A stretch of DNA of 38,638 nucleotides from assembly GCA_902505605.1 (NCBI GenBank), contig CABWKN010000041.1, forward strand, positions 1 to 38,638, read 5' to 3'. The translations under genes were made by a program, and so were the position numbers. Under the pieces are notes generated by a model that saw only the letters and a program-made list of their open reading frames with translations, had not been told where the DNA came from and did not search any database. The stretch comes from Candidatus Guanabacterium sedimentis. Lineage in GTDB: Bacteria; Acidobacteriota; B3-B38; Guanabaribacteriales; B3-B38. Positions 6,712 to 16,735 of the stretch are shown piece after piece; positions within the stretch are counted from its first letter, which is position 1, and each line of letters starts with the position of its first letter.

Positions 6712-9669
6712 ATGTTTCGCTCCATTTTGATAATAGCTATGGTGATAGGGACTTGTATCTGTTACCCTCTTTCGGCTGACACAATTCAGGAGCAATCTGG
6801 AGAAGCCGAAGATTACATTTTGATCCATGGTTTATTAAAGGATGAGATTTATGAGCTGGCTGCCCAGCGCATTGATATATTCCTCCAGAAGTATCCCCAA
6901 AGCGCCCATCGCCAGGAGCTGAGCTATCGGGCAGGGGAGATTTATCTGAGGCTCCAGCGGTTCGACCAGGCTGTTCGTTTTCTCCAGTCTGTAGTGGATG
7001 AGTTTCCCGAGGGTGAGCATTACCAGAATGCGCTGTTTCTGTTAGCCGCTGCCTATCAGCTCTCCAACCAGCTTCTCCAGGCGGAGGGTATTTATATAGC
7101 CATCGTGTCTCACCCGGATTTTGAGCCCTCCCTCAAACAGGAAGCCCGCAGGAAACTGGTAAAGCTTTATACAGATACAGAGAGATACCAGCGAGCGTCA
7201 TCGATGCTGGAGCAGATGATGGAACAAAGTCCCTCGCTTCAGGTTAAGCTACAGCTGGCAGATGCCTATTTCCAGCTCAAAAAGCTGGGAAAGGCAAAGG
7301 GACTTTACCGGGACCTTCTCAAGGAAAGGGAGGGATTAAGCTCCGATGAGCAGCTTGAGGTCGACTACCGCCTGGGTCTGATATACTACGATGAGAAAAA
7401 ATATGATGATGCGGCAGAGAGGTTCCGCTCGATACTGACCGTTCGCCCCGGCGACCGCGATGCAGCCATTGCCCTGAGCTGGTGCTACTATCACCAGAAG
7501 GCATATGAGCAGGCTTACCGTCAGATAAGGGAGTTGATTCCACCCCTGCAACAGAGTCCTGCCCAGAAGCTCATACACCAGGGGGAGGTTCTGATACTGA
7601 TGCAGGAGTATCAGGCAGCTATTAAGACCTTCCGTCAGCTTCTGGAACAGTACCCCCAGGATGAGCTGGCGCCCCGGGCTCATCTTTCGCTGGCAGAGTG
7701 CTATTTTACGCTGGACCAGGTGGATGAAGGGCTCAAGAGCCTGGAGAGCTTCTGTCATACCACCGCCGACCAGAAGGAAGCCTATCGCCAGTGGTTCAGG
7801 ATTGGACAGCTCTACTACGAGACCAAAAAGGACTATGACCAGGCGATAAAGTCGTTTCAGCAGATGATACACATCAGCAAAGGGGGAGAGCTTTCCGACC
7901 TCGCCCAGATGATGATTGTGAGGTCGTGGCTTATGAAAGGGGATTACAATCAGGCGGTGCAAAGTCTCAATCAACTGGTCAACAGCTACCCTCAGAGCGA
8001 GCTGCTTGATGATAGCTACTTTCTGTTGGGGCAAATCCTGATGAACCTCGGTCGCTATTCGGGAGCTAGGGAGAGCTTTGGAGCAGTGGTGGAGAGCTTT
8101 CCCGATTCGGAATGGAGGGAGAGCGCCCTGCTCAACCGGGGGAAGACAGCATTTCTGCAGGGAAAATGGGACGAGTGTATCTCCCATCTGGAGAGCCTCT
8201 TGAAGGATTATCCGAAGAGCCACCTCTTCAGCGAGGCGAATTACTATCTCGGCAAAGCCCGCTACGAACTCAAGGATTACGACCGCGGCAGAGAGAATTT
8301 CAGTAGCATCCTCAACAGCTTCGTCGATACCGATGAGAAGAGAGTAAGAGAGGCAATCTATCAGGTGGGCTGGGGATACTACAAGGAAATGCGCTACCAG
8401 GAAGCTGTTCAGCAGTTTACCCGACTACTGGAGAAATACCCGGATAGCCCTCAGGCTGAGGAAGCCCTTTACTGGATAGGTTGGAGTCATCTGTCAGCGG
8501 GCAGCTTTGAGGAGTCGAACCAGCAGTTTGAAGAGCTTGTTCGCCGTTTTCCTCACAGCAGGTATGCCGAGCACTCCCTGTGGCTGATAGCTAACAATTA
8601 TCTTACCTTGAAGAATTCGCCACGGGCGGTGGAGGTCTTTGAGCAACTCATTGAAAAGTTCCCCGAGGGAGACTTTGCCCCCCTTGCTCAGCAGCGGATT
8701 GAGGAAACCCTGCTGGAGCGAGGCGATTATCAGAACCTTCTCCTCAACCTGCCGCTTTTCGCATTCTATAACCCCGGCAGCCTCCTGCGAGCTGAAGAGC
8801 GGCTGGCAAAGGGGGATAACCTCCTCTCCAAGGGAAGGAAGAGGGAGGCGCTGCAAGCCTATAACGGTCTGCTGAAAGATTTTCCTAACAGCCCGGTCTC
8901 AGACCAGGCCAATTATAAGGCGGGGGAGATATATTATCAGCAAGATAATTTCGACCAAGCAATTCCCTATTATAAAGCGGTGGTAGAAGGTTTTCCGCAA
9001 AGTGAGCTTGCCCCCGATGCTCGCCATAAGCTGGGTACCTGTTACTTCAAAACCAAGCAATGGGAGGAAGCAATTACCCATTACAAAATATGTTTGGAAA
9101 ACCCCGCCTTTATCAATATAGTCGATAGGTTGAGTTATCTGATCGGATACGCCTACGAACAGCTCCACGACACCGACCAGGCCATAGCCCACTACCAGAG
9201 ATTCCTCACCAGCCTGGAGGAAGCTACCAGAATGGTGGAGGAGCAGATGAGACTGATTCGGGTGATGATGGTCGCCCGCCAGTATCAAATAGCAGTTGAT
9301 GCTTGCCGTCGCCTATTAACCCAGGTCAAAGATGAGGACATCAAAACCGAGGTGCAATTCTATCTGGGTGAGTGCTTCTACCTGTGGGGGAAGCTTGAGC
9401 AAGCGGTGGTGGAGTATCTAAAGGTAACCTACCTCCATCCCACCAATCCCATGTGGGCGATGACCGCCTGCTTCAAGGCAGGGGAGATATATGAGAAAGA
9501 GAAGAAGTGGGATGAGGCTATTAAGCTCTACAAGAGGGTGGCGGAGAAATATAAAAATACCAAACAGGGGGATTTTGCCAACGAAAGAATAAAACGAATA
9601 CAACAAATCCTCTCCCAGGAAGGTAAAGTTAAAGAAGAAGTTATCAAAAAAAAGAAGATTGGACCATGA
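6712..9669 (+). CDS. Large TPR-repeat protein (YbgF/BamD-like repeats), probably secreted
   Basis: Many degenerate TPR units (e.g. YPDSPQAEEALYWIGWSHLSAGSFEESNQQFEELVRRFPHSRYAEHSLW). ORF track starts at TTG 6691; ATG 6712 (MFRSILIIAMVIGTCICYPLSA) is preceded by GGGAGATATAGG and yields a clean signal peptide. Confidence 0.9.
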   Translation: MFRSILIIAMVIGTCICYPLSADTIQEQSGEAEDYILIHGLLKDEIYELAAQRIDIFLQKYPQSAHRQELSYRAGEIYLRLQRFDQAVRFLQSVVDEFPEGEHYQNALFLLAAAYQLSNQLLQAEGIYIAIVSHPDFEPSLKQEARRKLVKLYTDTERYQRASSMLEQMMEQSPSLQVKLQLADAYFQLKKLGKAKGLYRDLLKEREGLSSDEQLEVDYRLGLIYYDEKKYDDAAERFRSILTVRPGDRDAAIALSWCYYHQKAYEQAYRQIRELIPPLQQSPAQKLIHQGEVLILMQEYQAAIKTFRQLLEQYPQDELAPRAHLSLAECYFTLDQVDEGLKSLESFCHTTADQKEAYRQWFRIGQLYYETKKDYDQAIKSFQQMIHISKGGELSDLAQMMIVRSWLMKGDYNQAVQSLNQLVNSYPQSELLDDSYFLLGQILMNLGRYSGARESFGAVVESFPDSEWRESALLNRGKTAFLQGKWDECISHLESLLKDYPKSHLFSEANYYLGKARYELKDYDRGRENFSSILNSFVDTDEKRVREAIYQVGWGYYKEMRYQEAVQQFTRLLEKYPDSPQAEEALYWIGWSHLSAGSFEESNQQFEELVRRFPHSRYAEHSLWLIANNYLTLKNSPRAVEVFEQLIEKFPEGDFAPLAQQRIEETLLERGDYQNLLLNLPLFAFYNPGSLLRAEERLAKGDNLLSKGRKREALQAYNGLLKDFPNSPVSDQANYKAGEIYYQQDNFDQAIPYYKAVVEGFPQSELAPDARHKLGTCYFKTKQWEEAITHYKICLENPAFINIVDRLSYLIGYAYEQLHDTDQAIAHYQRFLTSLEEATRMVEEQMRLIRVMMVARQYQIAVDACRRLLTQVKDEDIKTEVQFYLGECFYLWGKLEQAVVEYLKVTYLHPTNPMWAMTACFKAGEIYEKEKKWDEAIKLYKRVAEKYKNTKQGDFANERIKRIQQILSQEGKVKEEVIKKKKIGP

Positions 9670-9944
9670 GGCTGACTAATAATCAGATAGACCTGCTCTC
9701 CTTTGAGATGGTGAAATCATTAGTAAAAAAGGGATTAATAGAGACGGAAAATGTTGACCAGCTTACCGAGAAAGTAGCCCATGTAATCACCGAGGAGCTG
9801 ATGGTAGAAGACAAGCTCAATCAGGAAGTGAGAGAAATTCTCAGCAAGCACTCTGATGAGCTCAGACGCAACGAGATAGAGTATTATGAGATGTTCAAAA
9901 TGATTAAAGCAAAGCTGGTAAAGGACAGAAATATTATAATCTGA
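9666..9944 (+). CDS. DUF507 family protein
   Basis: MRLTNNQIDLLSFEMVKSLVKKGLIE...VAHVITEELMVEDKLNQEVREIL; overlaps the TPR stop (ATGA). Confidence 0.85.
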   Translation: MRLTNNQIDLLSFEMVKSLVKKGLIETENVDQLTEKVAHVITEELMVEDKLNQEVREILSKHSDELRRNEIEYYEMFKMIKAKLVKDRNIII

Positions 9945-10009
9945 GAAAGTAAGCTCAAGGGGGATTTTGTAACCACAAAGGAGAGACAGAGCTTAGAGAG
10001 GTTAAAGGG

Positions 10010-10294
10010 ATGAGATTATCCCATGATAAGATTATCCATATGTCCCATCTAATTATCGATGCTCTGGAACAGGACCAGGATGTAAAGTTTAAAGAGGATA
10101 AGAACGAGATCCGCAACGAGATAGTCCGCATTATAATACAGGAGCTAAAAAGGGACGAAGAGCTGGAAGACAGGGCCCGCCAGCGAATAAGAGGTATGCA
10201 GAAGGACATACCGGAAGGAAGCCAGGAATGGGATGTCCTCTTCCGCAAATACTATGAAGAAGAGGTGGAGAAACACCGCAAGGTAAAAGAGTAA
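10010..10294 (+). CDS. DUF507 family protein (second paralog)
   Basis: MRLSHDKIIHMSHLIIDALEQDQDVKF...IRNEIVRIIIQELKRDEELEDRARQRI aligns with the previous gene. Confidence 0.85.
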   Translation: MRLSHDKIIHMSHLIIDALEQDQDVKFKEDKNEIRNEIVRIIIQELKRDEELEDRARQRIRGMQKDIPEGSQEWDVLFRKYYEEEVEKHRKVKE

Positions 10295-10515
10295 CTATCC
10301 CTTGTCTCAGCTCTCTGGCGGTGGAAGATGGCTTACCAGAGGAGGAATAATCCGAGTATGGGCAAGCCTTTTCCTGAGCTGGAGAGGAAAAAGACTTTTA
10401 TCATTTCTTATCTGTCCGGAATTAATTATAGCCTCCTCGGGAACCTTATCTTGTAAGATTCCGTATAGTAAAAGATGATGAGATTTTTTTAACCAGTTCC
10501 AGGTAAGGTGTCTCA

Positions 10516-11448
10516 ATGAAAGTCATAGAAACCTTCAAGCTTTCCAAGACCTTCAAGAGCCTGTTTCGGAAGAGACGGGTGGATGCTTTGCAACAGGTAG
10601 AGCTTGGGGTGGCGCAGGGGAATATTTTCGGTCTTATCGGTCCCAACGGAGCGGGGAAGACCACCCTGGTGAAGATTTTATTAGGGATAACCTATCCCAC
10701 CCTGGGCAGTGCCAACATCTTCGGGCTTCCCATAAGCGACTACCATTGCCGTCAGCGAGTGGGCTACCTCCCCGAAGACCACCGCTACCCTCCCTACCTG
10801 ACCGCCGAAGGTGTGCTCCATTATTTCGGCAAGCTGAGCGAAATACCTCTGGAAAAGCGTTGTCAGCGGATTGATGAGCTTCTCCCCCTGGCGAAGCTGC
10901 AGGAATGGAGGAAGGTGAAGGTGAAAAAGTATTCTAAGGGGATGATGCAGCGGCTCGGATTGGCTCAGGCTCTGATTAACGACCCCGACCTGCTGATTCT
11001 TGACGAGCCGACTGCTGGGGTCGACCCTATTGGCAGGCGCGAGGTCAGGGATCTTCTTCTTGAGCTGAAGGAAAGGGGGAAGACAATCTTCCTTAACTCT
11101 CATTTTCTCTCCGAGGTGGAGATGATATGCGACCATATCGCCATCCTGCATGAGGGGAGGGTTATCAGGTCGGGTTCCCTCGAGGAGCTAACCCGAGCCC
11201 CGCATGAGTATGAGCTGCGGGTGAGCCACCTCCCTCCGGTGGTGGAGCAGGAGATTAAGGGCAAGGTGGTTTCTTATAGCCGGGACAACGAGAAGTTGCG
11301 CCTCTGCGCCGAGAGCACCGCCACCCTGAACTCGGTGATCGACCTCCTTCGGAAGCATAAGGTGGAGCTGCTCTCTCTGGAGCCCAAGAGAACCAGCCTG
11401 GAGGAACTTTTCATCCGGGTTGTCAGGGAAGGGGAGGTGGTGGAGTGA
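10516..11448 (+). CDS. ABC transporter ATP-binding protein
   Basis: Walker A GPNGAGKTT, signature YSKGMMQRLGLAQAL, Walker B LLILDEPTAGVDP. Confidence 0.95.
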   Translation: MKVIETFKLSKTFKSLFRKRRVDALQQVELGVAQGNIFGLIGPNGAGKTTLVKILLGITYPTLGSANIFGLPISDYHCRQRVGYLPEDHRYPPYLTAEGVLHYFGKLSEIPLEKRCQRIDELLPLAKLQEWRKVKVKKYSKGMMQRLGLAQALINDPDLLILDEPTAGVDPIGRREVRDLLLELKERGKTIFLNSHFLSEVEMICDHIAILHEGRVIRSGSLEELTRAPHEYELRVSHLPPVVEQEIKGKVVSYSRDNEKLRLCAESTATLNSVIDLLRKHKVELLSLEPKRTSLEELFIRVVREGEVVE

Positions 11449-12278
11449 AGTTGACGGCGGTAATTACGGATACCATTCGGGAATCGTTAGCCAAGAAGCT
11501 CTTTCTGGGATTCACCGCCCTCTCGCTGCTGACCATTCTTATCTTTATCTTCGCCTTAAAAATAGATGTAGTAGAGGGAGCCTTGGGGCTGGCTACCATC
11601 TTCGGTCAGTCGGCTGGGGATACTCCTTTCGACCTGGAGAAGTTCATATTTACCGCTGAGTCGGCTATTGCCTCGCTCCTGTTCGCCGGCGGCATCTTTA
11701 TTTCGCTTTTTGCTACCGCCAGCCTCTTCCCCAGCATGCAGGAGAAAGGAACCATAGACCTGCTGCTGTCCAAGCCCATCTCCCGCACGGGGATAATTGT
11801 CGCCAAGTTCCTTGGCAACTTAGCCATTGTGACCTTCAATGTCTTTTTTCTCATCTTTGGGATTTGGCTGGTCCTCTCTGCGAAGACCGGTATCTGGAAT
11901 ATCGGCTTTCTCGTCTCCGGGCTGACCATAATCATCAGCTACGCTGTGTTGCTCACCATACTCGCTTTTGTTGGCATACTCGCTCAGAGCACAGGATTAT
12001 CAATAATGATAACCTTCCTGGTCGCTTACGCCATTAGCCCCCTACTCTTATTACTCCAGCAGCCTCGGATTCTTCGCTTTTTTACCCATCAGTCCTCCAG
12101 GGTGCTCATCCGGGTTCTCTATTATATCTTTCCCAAAACCACAGAGCTGGGCAATATCACCCGCCTGGTGGTCGAGGGAAAGGAGGTTACCAGCTGGATG
12201 CCTCTGTGGTCTTCCCTGCTTTTCGGCGGCGCAGTCTTTGGCGCTACCATCTACCTCTTCTACCGAAAGGATTATTAG
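11445..12278 (+). CDS. ABC-2 type permease
   Basis: Hydrophobic multi-TM protein, EKGTIDLLLSKPISRTGIIVAKFLGN motif; GTGA overlap with the ATPase gene. Confidence 0.85.
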   Translation: MKLTAVITDTIRESLAKKLFLGFTALSLLTILIFIFALKIDVVEGALGLATIFGQSAGDTPFDLEKFIFTAESAIASLLFAGGIFISLFATASLFPSMQEKGTIDLLLSKPISRTGIIVAKFLGNLAIVTFNVFFLIFGIWLVLSAKTGIWNIGFLVSGLTIIISYAVLLTILAFVGILAQSTGLSIMITFLVAYAISPLLLLLQQPRILRFFTHQSSRVLIRVLYYIFPKTTELGNITRLVVEGKEVTSWMPLWSSLLFGGAVFGATIYLFYRKDY

Positions 12279-12335
12279 CCCGGACCCTGGAATAGCCTCA
12301 CTGGGAATGCCCCTAAAAAGTAGAGCCGGAATTCC

Positions 12336-12364
12336 TTGACTATTTAAGTAGACTCTGGTATAAA
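12336..12364 (+). promoter_or_regulatory. Sigma70-type promoter for the M24 peptidase gene
   Basis: TTGACT, 17-bp spacer, TATAAA. Confidence 0.65.
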
Positions 12365-12436
12365 TAAATCCAAATAAGAAACAGGTAAAGTGTTCTATTT
12401 TCGTATTTAACCACATGAGCAAGAGGAGAGGTGAAA

Positions 12437-13621
12437 ATGAAAATCAGGGTCTCAGAAGTACAGGATTTTTTGCAGAGCCAGAAGCTTGATGGATGGTTAA
12501 TCTACGATTTCCACCATATCAATTCCATTGCTTACGAGCTGACCGGGCTCAGCGGGATGCAAACCCGCCGCTGGTATTTATTTATCCCATTCCGGGGCGA
12601 TGCGGTTGCCCTGGTCCATCAAATAGAGAAGGATAACTATCCCGAGCTGGATGTTCCCAAGAAGACCTATGTGGGATGGCGCGATATGGAGGCTAAGCTC
12701 TCCCAGCTCCTCAAAGGGAGTCGGGCAGTAGCCATGGAATACTCACCACGAAGCTCCATTCCCTATGTTTCCAAGGTGGATGCCGGCATGCTGGAACTAA
12801 TAAAGGGGATGGGAGTGGAGGTAGTTACCTCCGCTAATCTGGTACAGTATTTTGAGGCTCGTTGGGACCATGACATCTATCAGACCCACAAGTACGCCGC
12901 GGGAGAGCTGATGAAGATTAAGGATGAAACCTTTGACATGGTCGCTCAAAAGTTGACAAAGAGTGAAGAGCTTAACGAATATTCGGTCCAGCAGTGGGTG
13001 GTGGAACGTTATCGTAAGCATGGTCTAGTCAGCACCGAGGCGCCCATTGTGGCAGTCAATGCCAATGCCGCCAACCCCCACTATAATCCTACCAAGGAGA
13101 TACACCAGCCCATCAAGAAGGGAGACCTCCTTTTATTAGATATATGGGCGCGCCAGGATATAGCCAAGAGCGCCTATGCCGACATCACCTGGATGGCTTA
13201 TGCCGGGGAGGTAGTACCTCAGAAATATAGTGAGCTCTTCGCGGTGGTCAAGGGAGCACGCGATACGGCGGTGGAATTCATAAAAGAAAAGGTTGAGCAG
13301 GGGGAGAAGGTCTACGGCTGGCAGGTAGACGATGTGACCAGAGGTTTCATCAAGAGCAAAGGGTATGCAGACTATTTTTTCCACCGGACCGGTCACAGCC
13401 TCGGACTTACCGATGTGCACGGCAACGGGGTGAATATGGATAATCTGGAGACCAAGGACGAGAGGGAGCTCATTCCCGGAGTGGGCTTTACCATAGAACC
13501 GGGGGTCTATTTACCGGAGTTCGGAGTGCGGTCGGAGATTGATGTGTTCATGGGGAAGGAGGGAGTGGAAGTAACTACCTCTCCTCCTCAGGAAGCCATC
13601 ATCCCGCTATTTGCCAGATAG
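12437..13621 (+). CDS. M24 family Xaa-Pro peptidase-like protein
   Basis: Metal ligands in LLLDIWARQ..YADITWMAYAG, FHRTGHSLGL, FTIEPGVYLPEFGVRSEIDV. ATG 12437 preferred over GTG 12431 (AGAGGAGAGG upstream). Confidence 0.9.
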   Translation: MKIRVSEVQDFLQSQKLDGWLIYDFHHINSIAYELTGLSGMQTRRWYLFIPFRGDAVALVHQIEKDNYPELDVPKKTYVGWRDMEAKLSQLLKGSRAVAMEYSPRSSIPYVSKVDAGMLELIKGMGVEVVTSANLVQYFEARWDHDIYQTHKYAAGELMKIKDETFDMVAQKLTKSEELNEYSVQQWVVERYRKHGLVSTEAPIVAVNANAANPHYNPTKEIHQPIKKGDLLLLDIWARQDIAKSAYADITWMAYAGEVVPQKYSELFAVVKGARDTAVEFIKEKVEQGEKVYGWQVDDVTRGFIKSKGYADYFFHRTGHSLGLTDVHGNGVNMDNLETKDERELIPGVGFTIEPGVYLPEFGVRSEIDVFMGKEGVEVTTSPPQEAIIPLFAR

Positions 13622-13635
13622 GGAGCGATTGAGCG

Positions 13636-14472
13636 GTGGGGATTCACGGCTACATCGGGGCAGGGATAATAGCAGTAGCAGAGATTCTCATGCTGAGGGG
13701 GGTGCAGCCAGTAGCCGCCTTCTTCACACCCATTGCATGGTGGGGCTATATCCTTTTGGTCGATGCTATTGTACTCCGAATAAATAAAAAGTCTTTAATA
13801 GTCAGCCGCCCGCGGGAATTTCTCTTGCTGTTGCCCCTATCTATCGGAATGTGGCTTATATTTGAGTTCTACAACCTCTTCATCCGCAGCTGGCATTACC
13901 TTAACCTTCCTCCTCAGATGTGGATGCGGTTGCTGGGATATATAATCGCCTTTGCAACCATCACACCGGCACTGCTGGAAACCGCTGAGCTGATAAGCAG
14001 CTTTGGGTGGGTGAAAAGATTATCTCAGTGGCGACCGAGAGATTTTACCCCCTGGCTTACTCCTCTCTTCTTTATTGGATTGGTCTCGCTGGTTCTGCCT
14101 TTCATCTTCCCCTCCAACTATATGTCCCCTCTGGTCTGGCTCGGATTTATTTTCCTTCTGGAGCCGGTTAATTACCGCTTCAAGAAGGATTCTTTGCTAA
14201 AGGATTGGAAAGAGGGGAATGGACGGAGGTTGGTCTCCCTGCTGCTGGCGGGATTCTGGTGCGGTATTTTATGGGAGTTCTGGAACTACTGGGCGTATAC
14301 CAAATGGGTTTATACCGTCCCCTATCTCCCGGAAATAAAGATATTTGAGATGCCGATATTAGGCTATTTTGGCTTCCCATTTTTTACGGTTGAGTGTTTT
14401 CTGATGTATTCCAGCTTGAGGTTGCTCATCAGGTCCCCCACATACCCTCAGCCTTTGAACATCTTAAGATGA
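13636..14472 (+). CDS. Uncharacterised integral membrane protein
   Basis: Long ORF with multiple hydrophobic segments, GTG start after GGGAG; family not recognised. Confidence 0.75.
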   Translation: MGIHGYIGAGIIAVAEILMLRGVQPVAAFFTPIAWWGYILLVDAIVLRINKKSLIVSRPREFLLLLPLSIGMWLIFEFYNLFIRSWHYLNLPPQMWMRLLGYIIAFATITPALLETAELISSFGWVKRLSQWRPRDFTPWLTPLFFIGLVSLVLPFIFPSNYMSPLVWLGFIFLLEPVNYRFKKDSLLKDWKEGNGRRLVSLLLAGFWCGILWEFWNYWAYTKWVYTVPYLPEIKIFEMPILGYFGFPFFTVECFLMYSSLRLLIRSPTYPQPLNILR

Positions 14473-14485
14473 GGCAAAAGATTAG

Positions 14486-15247
14486 ATGAAAAGCTTGGTT
14501 GTGTTTTTCCTCCTCATGTTAGCCCTTGTTCTGTGGTTCCCCTCTGGCGGAGGAGCCCAGCTTTCTGGTGAGAAAGGGTTTTCTTTTCAGGAGGTCGACC
14601 ACTATAAGGTGGAGACTGACCTTTCCTGGTGGACACTGGTTGGCATGTTTGGCGACATTGATACCGGAACCCTGAGCTATTCTCGCTCCTACCTCCAGAC
14701 CGAGAGTTATAAGCTCAGCCTGTGGACCATAGAGGGCAAAACCAATCCCCAGCAAGACAGGAAAGGGAGGAATTACCGAGCAAGGCTGGTAGAGCGGCAG
14801 CTAATACCCGAGAGTACTGAAAGCTCTGTTACGAGGGATTACTTCTACTTCTATCAGGCGAAGAAAAAGCTCAACGAGGAGTTTTTAGAGCTGAGCGAAT
14901 CTCCCCAACTGGAGGGGATACCCTCGCTTGTCCAGCACTTTGAAGGAAGGAAGCTGACCATTGGGGAGAGATACCAGACCTATACTCGCTTCAATAAGAC
15001 CGACTATTCCATCGAAGCCCTGGTAAAGAAGATGGAAAGGGTGGAAATAGGGGGTGTGAAATATTATGCTTATCGGGTTGACTTCGTTAAGGTGATGGAA
15101 GTAAAAGCGGACAGATTGGTGAGAAAGGGGGATGAAATATGCATCTGGTTCGCCGGCGAGGGGAGATACTGGGGCAAACCGATTAAAGCCAGAGTGAAGG
15201 TTGACCGTAAAAAGGTTCTGGTAATCACCCTAATACCCGACGAATAG
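14486..15247 (+). CDS. Exported DUF3108-like protein
   Basis: Signal peptide, then ...GDIDTGTLSYSRSYLQTESYKLSLWTIEGKT...DEICIWFAGEGRYWGKPIKARVKV; family assignment tentative. Confidence 0.6.
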   Translation: MKSLVVFFLLMLALVLWFPSGGGAQLSGEKGFSFQEVDHYKVETDLSWWTLVGMFGDIDTGTLSYSRSYLQTESYKLSLWTIEGKTNPQQDRKGRNYRARLVERQLIPESTESSVTRDYFYFYQAKKKLNEEFLELSESPQLEGIPSLVQHFEGRKLTIGERYQTYTRFNKTDYSIEALVKKMERVEIGGVKYYAYRVDFVKVMEVKADRLVRKGDEICIWFAGEGRYWGKPIKARVKVDRKKVLVITLIPDE

Positions 15248-15305
15248 CGGTGTTCAGGAGGTTCCCCTACGCCAAGGGAAGGAATTCTCTGAATTTATTA
15301 TAACC

Positions 15306-15887
15306 ATGAAAAAGATATTTATTGATGGTAACTCCCTTCAGATAGATTCTTTCAAGCTGGCTTCCCTCGTGTGGTATGACAACTATCGCCCCACGGTTAT
15401 GGTAATTATCGGCAGAGGGGGTGCTCCCATAGGTATTGCCCTTCATGAGTTCTTCTGGTATCAGGGTTGGGAAGCAAGCCTGGCTATCGTTAAATCGGGA
15501 GCCTATGTAGGATTAGAGCGAAAAGGGAAGGGGCGAATAGAGGGGGTTTCGGAGCTTGTCTCCCATCTCTCTCCGGATGACCGGCTGCTTCTGGTGGACG
15601 ATGTTTTTGATACGGGTTTGACCATTCAACAGATAATTGAGATGATCAAGAAGATAGGTGGAAAAAAGCTCCCTGCGGATATCAGAATAGCCACCCTCTA
15701 TTACAAGCCCCACCGCTGCTCCTCAGGGCTTAAGCCCCATTATTATTTGAAAGAAACCGATAGCTGGCTGGTTTTTCCCCATGAACTGTGTGGTCTTACA
15801 CTTAAGGAAATAAAGGAGAAAGGGGAAGCTATAAGAGGGATTGTAAAGGATAAGACCGCCAGTACTGAAGCTCCGCCCCTCAGCTAA
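15306..15887 (+). CDS. Phosphoribosyltransferase (hypoxanthine/xanthine PRT-like)
   Basis: PRPP motif LLLVDDVFDTGLTI; VIIGRGGAPIGIAL; FPHEL near C-terminus. Confidence 0.88.
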   Translation: MKKIFIDGNSLQIDSFKLASLVWYDNYRPTVMVIIGRGGAPIGIALHEFFWYQGWEASLAIVKSGAYVGLERKGKGRIEGVSELVSHLSPDDRLLLVDDVFDTGLTIQQIIEMIKKIGGKKLPADIRIATLYYKPHRCSSGLKPHYYLKETDSWLVFPHELCGLTLKEIKEKGEAIRGIVKDKTASTEAPPLS

Positions 15888-16662
15888 TGGTAAAGTGGAC
15901 AATCACCGAAAAGATGACAGGCACCGGCTTTCCGTTGCGCATCCCCGGTCTGAATCTCCACTGCTCCACTGCTTCAAGGGCTGATTCTTCAAACCCATAC
16001 CCCTTGGCGGGGATTTGGAGCACCCGCATCTGGACCGGTTTTCCATCAATGTCAACAATAGCCTCCACTACGACATCCCCTTCAATGCGCGCTTTCCGCG
16101 CCTCGTCTGGATAGATGGGGTCTACCTGCTTGAGCAGCTCAGGGGGGGTAACATTACCCCCTATTCTATAGGGACCCTCCCCACCAAATCCTCTCCCACC
16201 GGGTACACCCTCAGGGACGCCAAACTCGTATTCTGTATCAACATCGCTGGTGTCGCTGAAGACCACATCTTCCTCTGGGAGGACTATCGGCTCTGGTTCG
16301 TCGGGAGTGGGATCTGGGATGGGGATGACATATTTCTTTTTCTTAACTTTTGGTACTCCCTTTTTCGGCTTGCCACCTCCACCTGCAGGCGGGAGTAGCT
16401 TGAAGGGGCGAATGGCTGCCATACGGATGGGTTTCATCTCGCGCTGAGCCACCTCAACAGGCTTGCTGGGAAATACAATCCATAAAAGCAGCATATGGAT
16501 TATTGTAGCAATGATAATAGAGACCTTGAGGGGGAGATTCTGCTCCTTCTGGCTCTCTTTCAGGTAGCGAAGGCTGGTAGGAAGCGAGTAGTCATTTTTT
16601 CCTACTGAGCTCCCCTGTTGCAATTTAACCATCTTCCTTCGGAAGAAAGAAGATATATCCAT
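15880..16662 (-). CDS. tonB: TonB family protein
   Basis: N-terminal TM, Pro/Lys-rich linker, C-terminal PPELLKQVDPIYPDEARKARIEGDVVVEAIVDIDGKP...AVEQWRFRPGMRNGKPVPV. Confidence 0.9.
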   Translation of the reverse strand: MDISSFFRRKMVKLQQGSSVGKNDYSLPTSLRYLKESQKEQNLPLKVSIIIATIIHMLLLWIVFPSKPVEVAQREMKPIRMAAIRPFKLLPPAGGGGKPKKGVPKVKKKKYVIPIPDPTPDEPEPIVLPEEDVVFSDTSDVDTEYEFGVPEGVPGGRGFGGEGPYRIGGNVTPPELLKQVDPIYPDEARKARIEGDVVVEAIVDIDGKPVQMRVLQIPAKGYGFEESALEAVEQWRFRPGMRNGKPVPVIFSVIVHFTIS

Positions 16663-16735
16663 AATAAATATCCCTCAACCCCAATTGACTTCACTGCCAC
16701 TCACTTTTAAATTAAAGCAGACCCCATCGCCAATC

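Noticed and set aside
7336-8223. 295-aa minus-strand ORF
   Set aside because: Antisense to the TPR gene; low-complexity Leu/Pro-rich translation.
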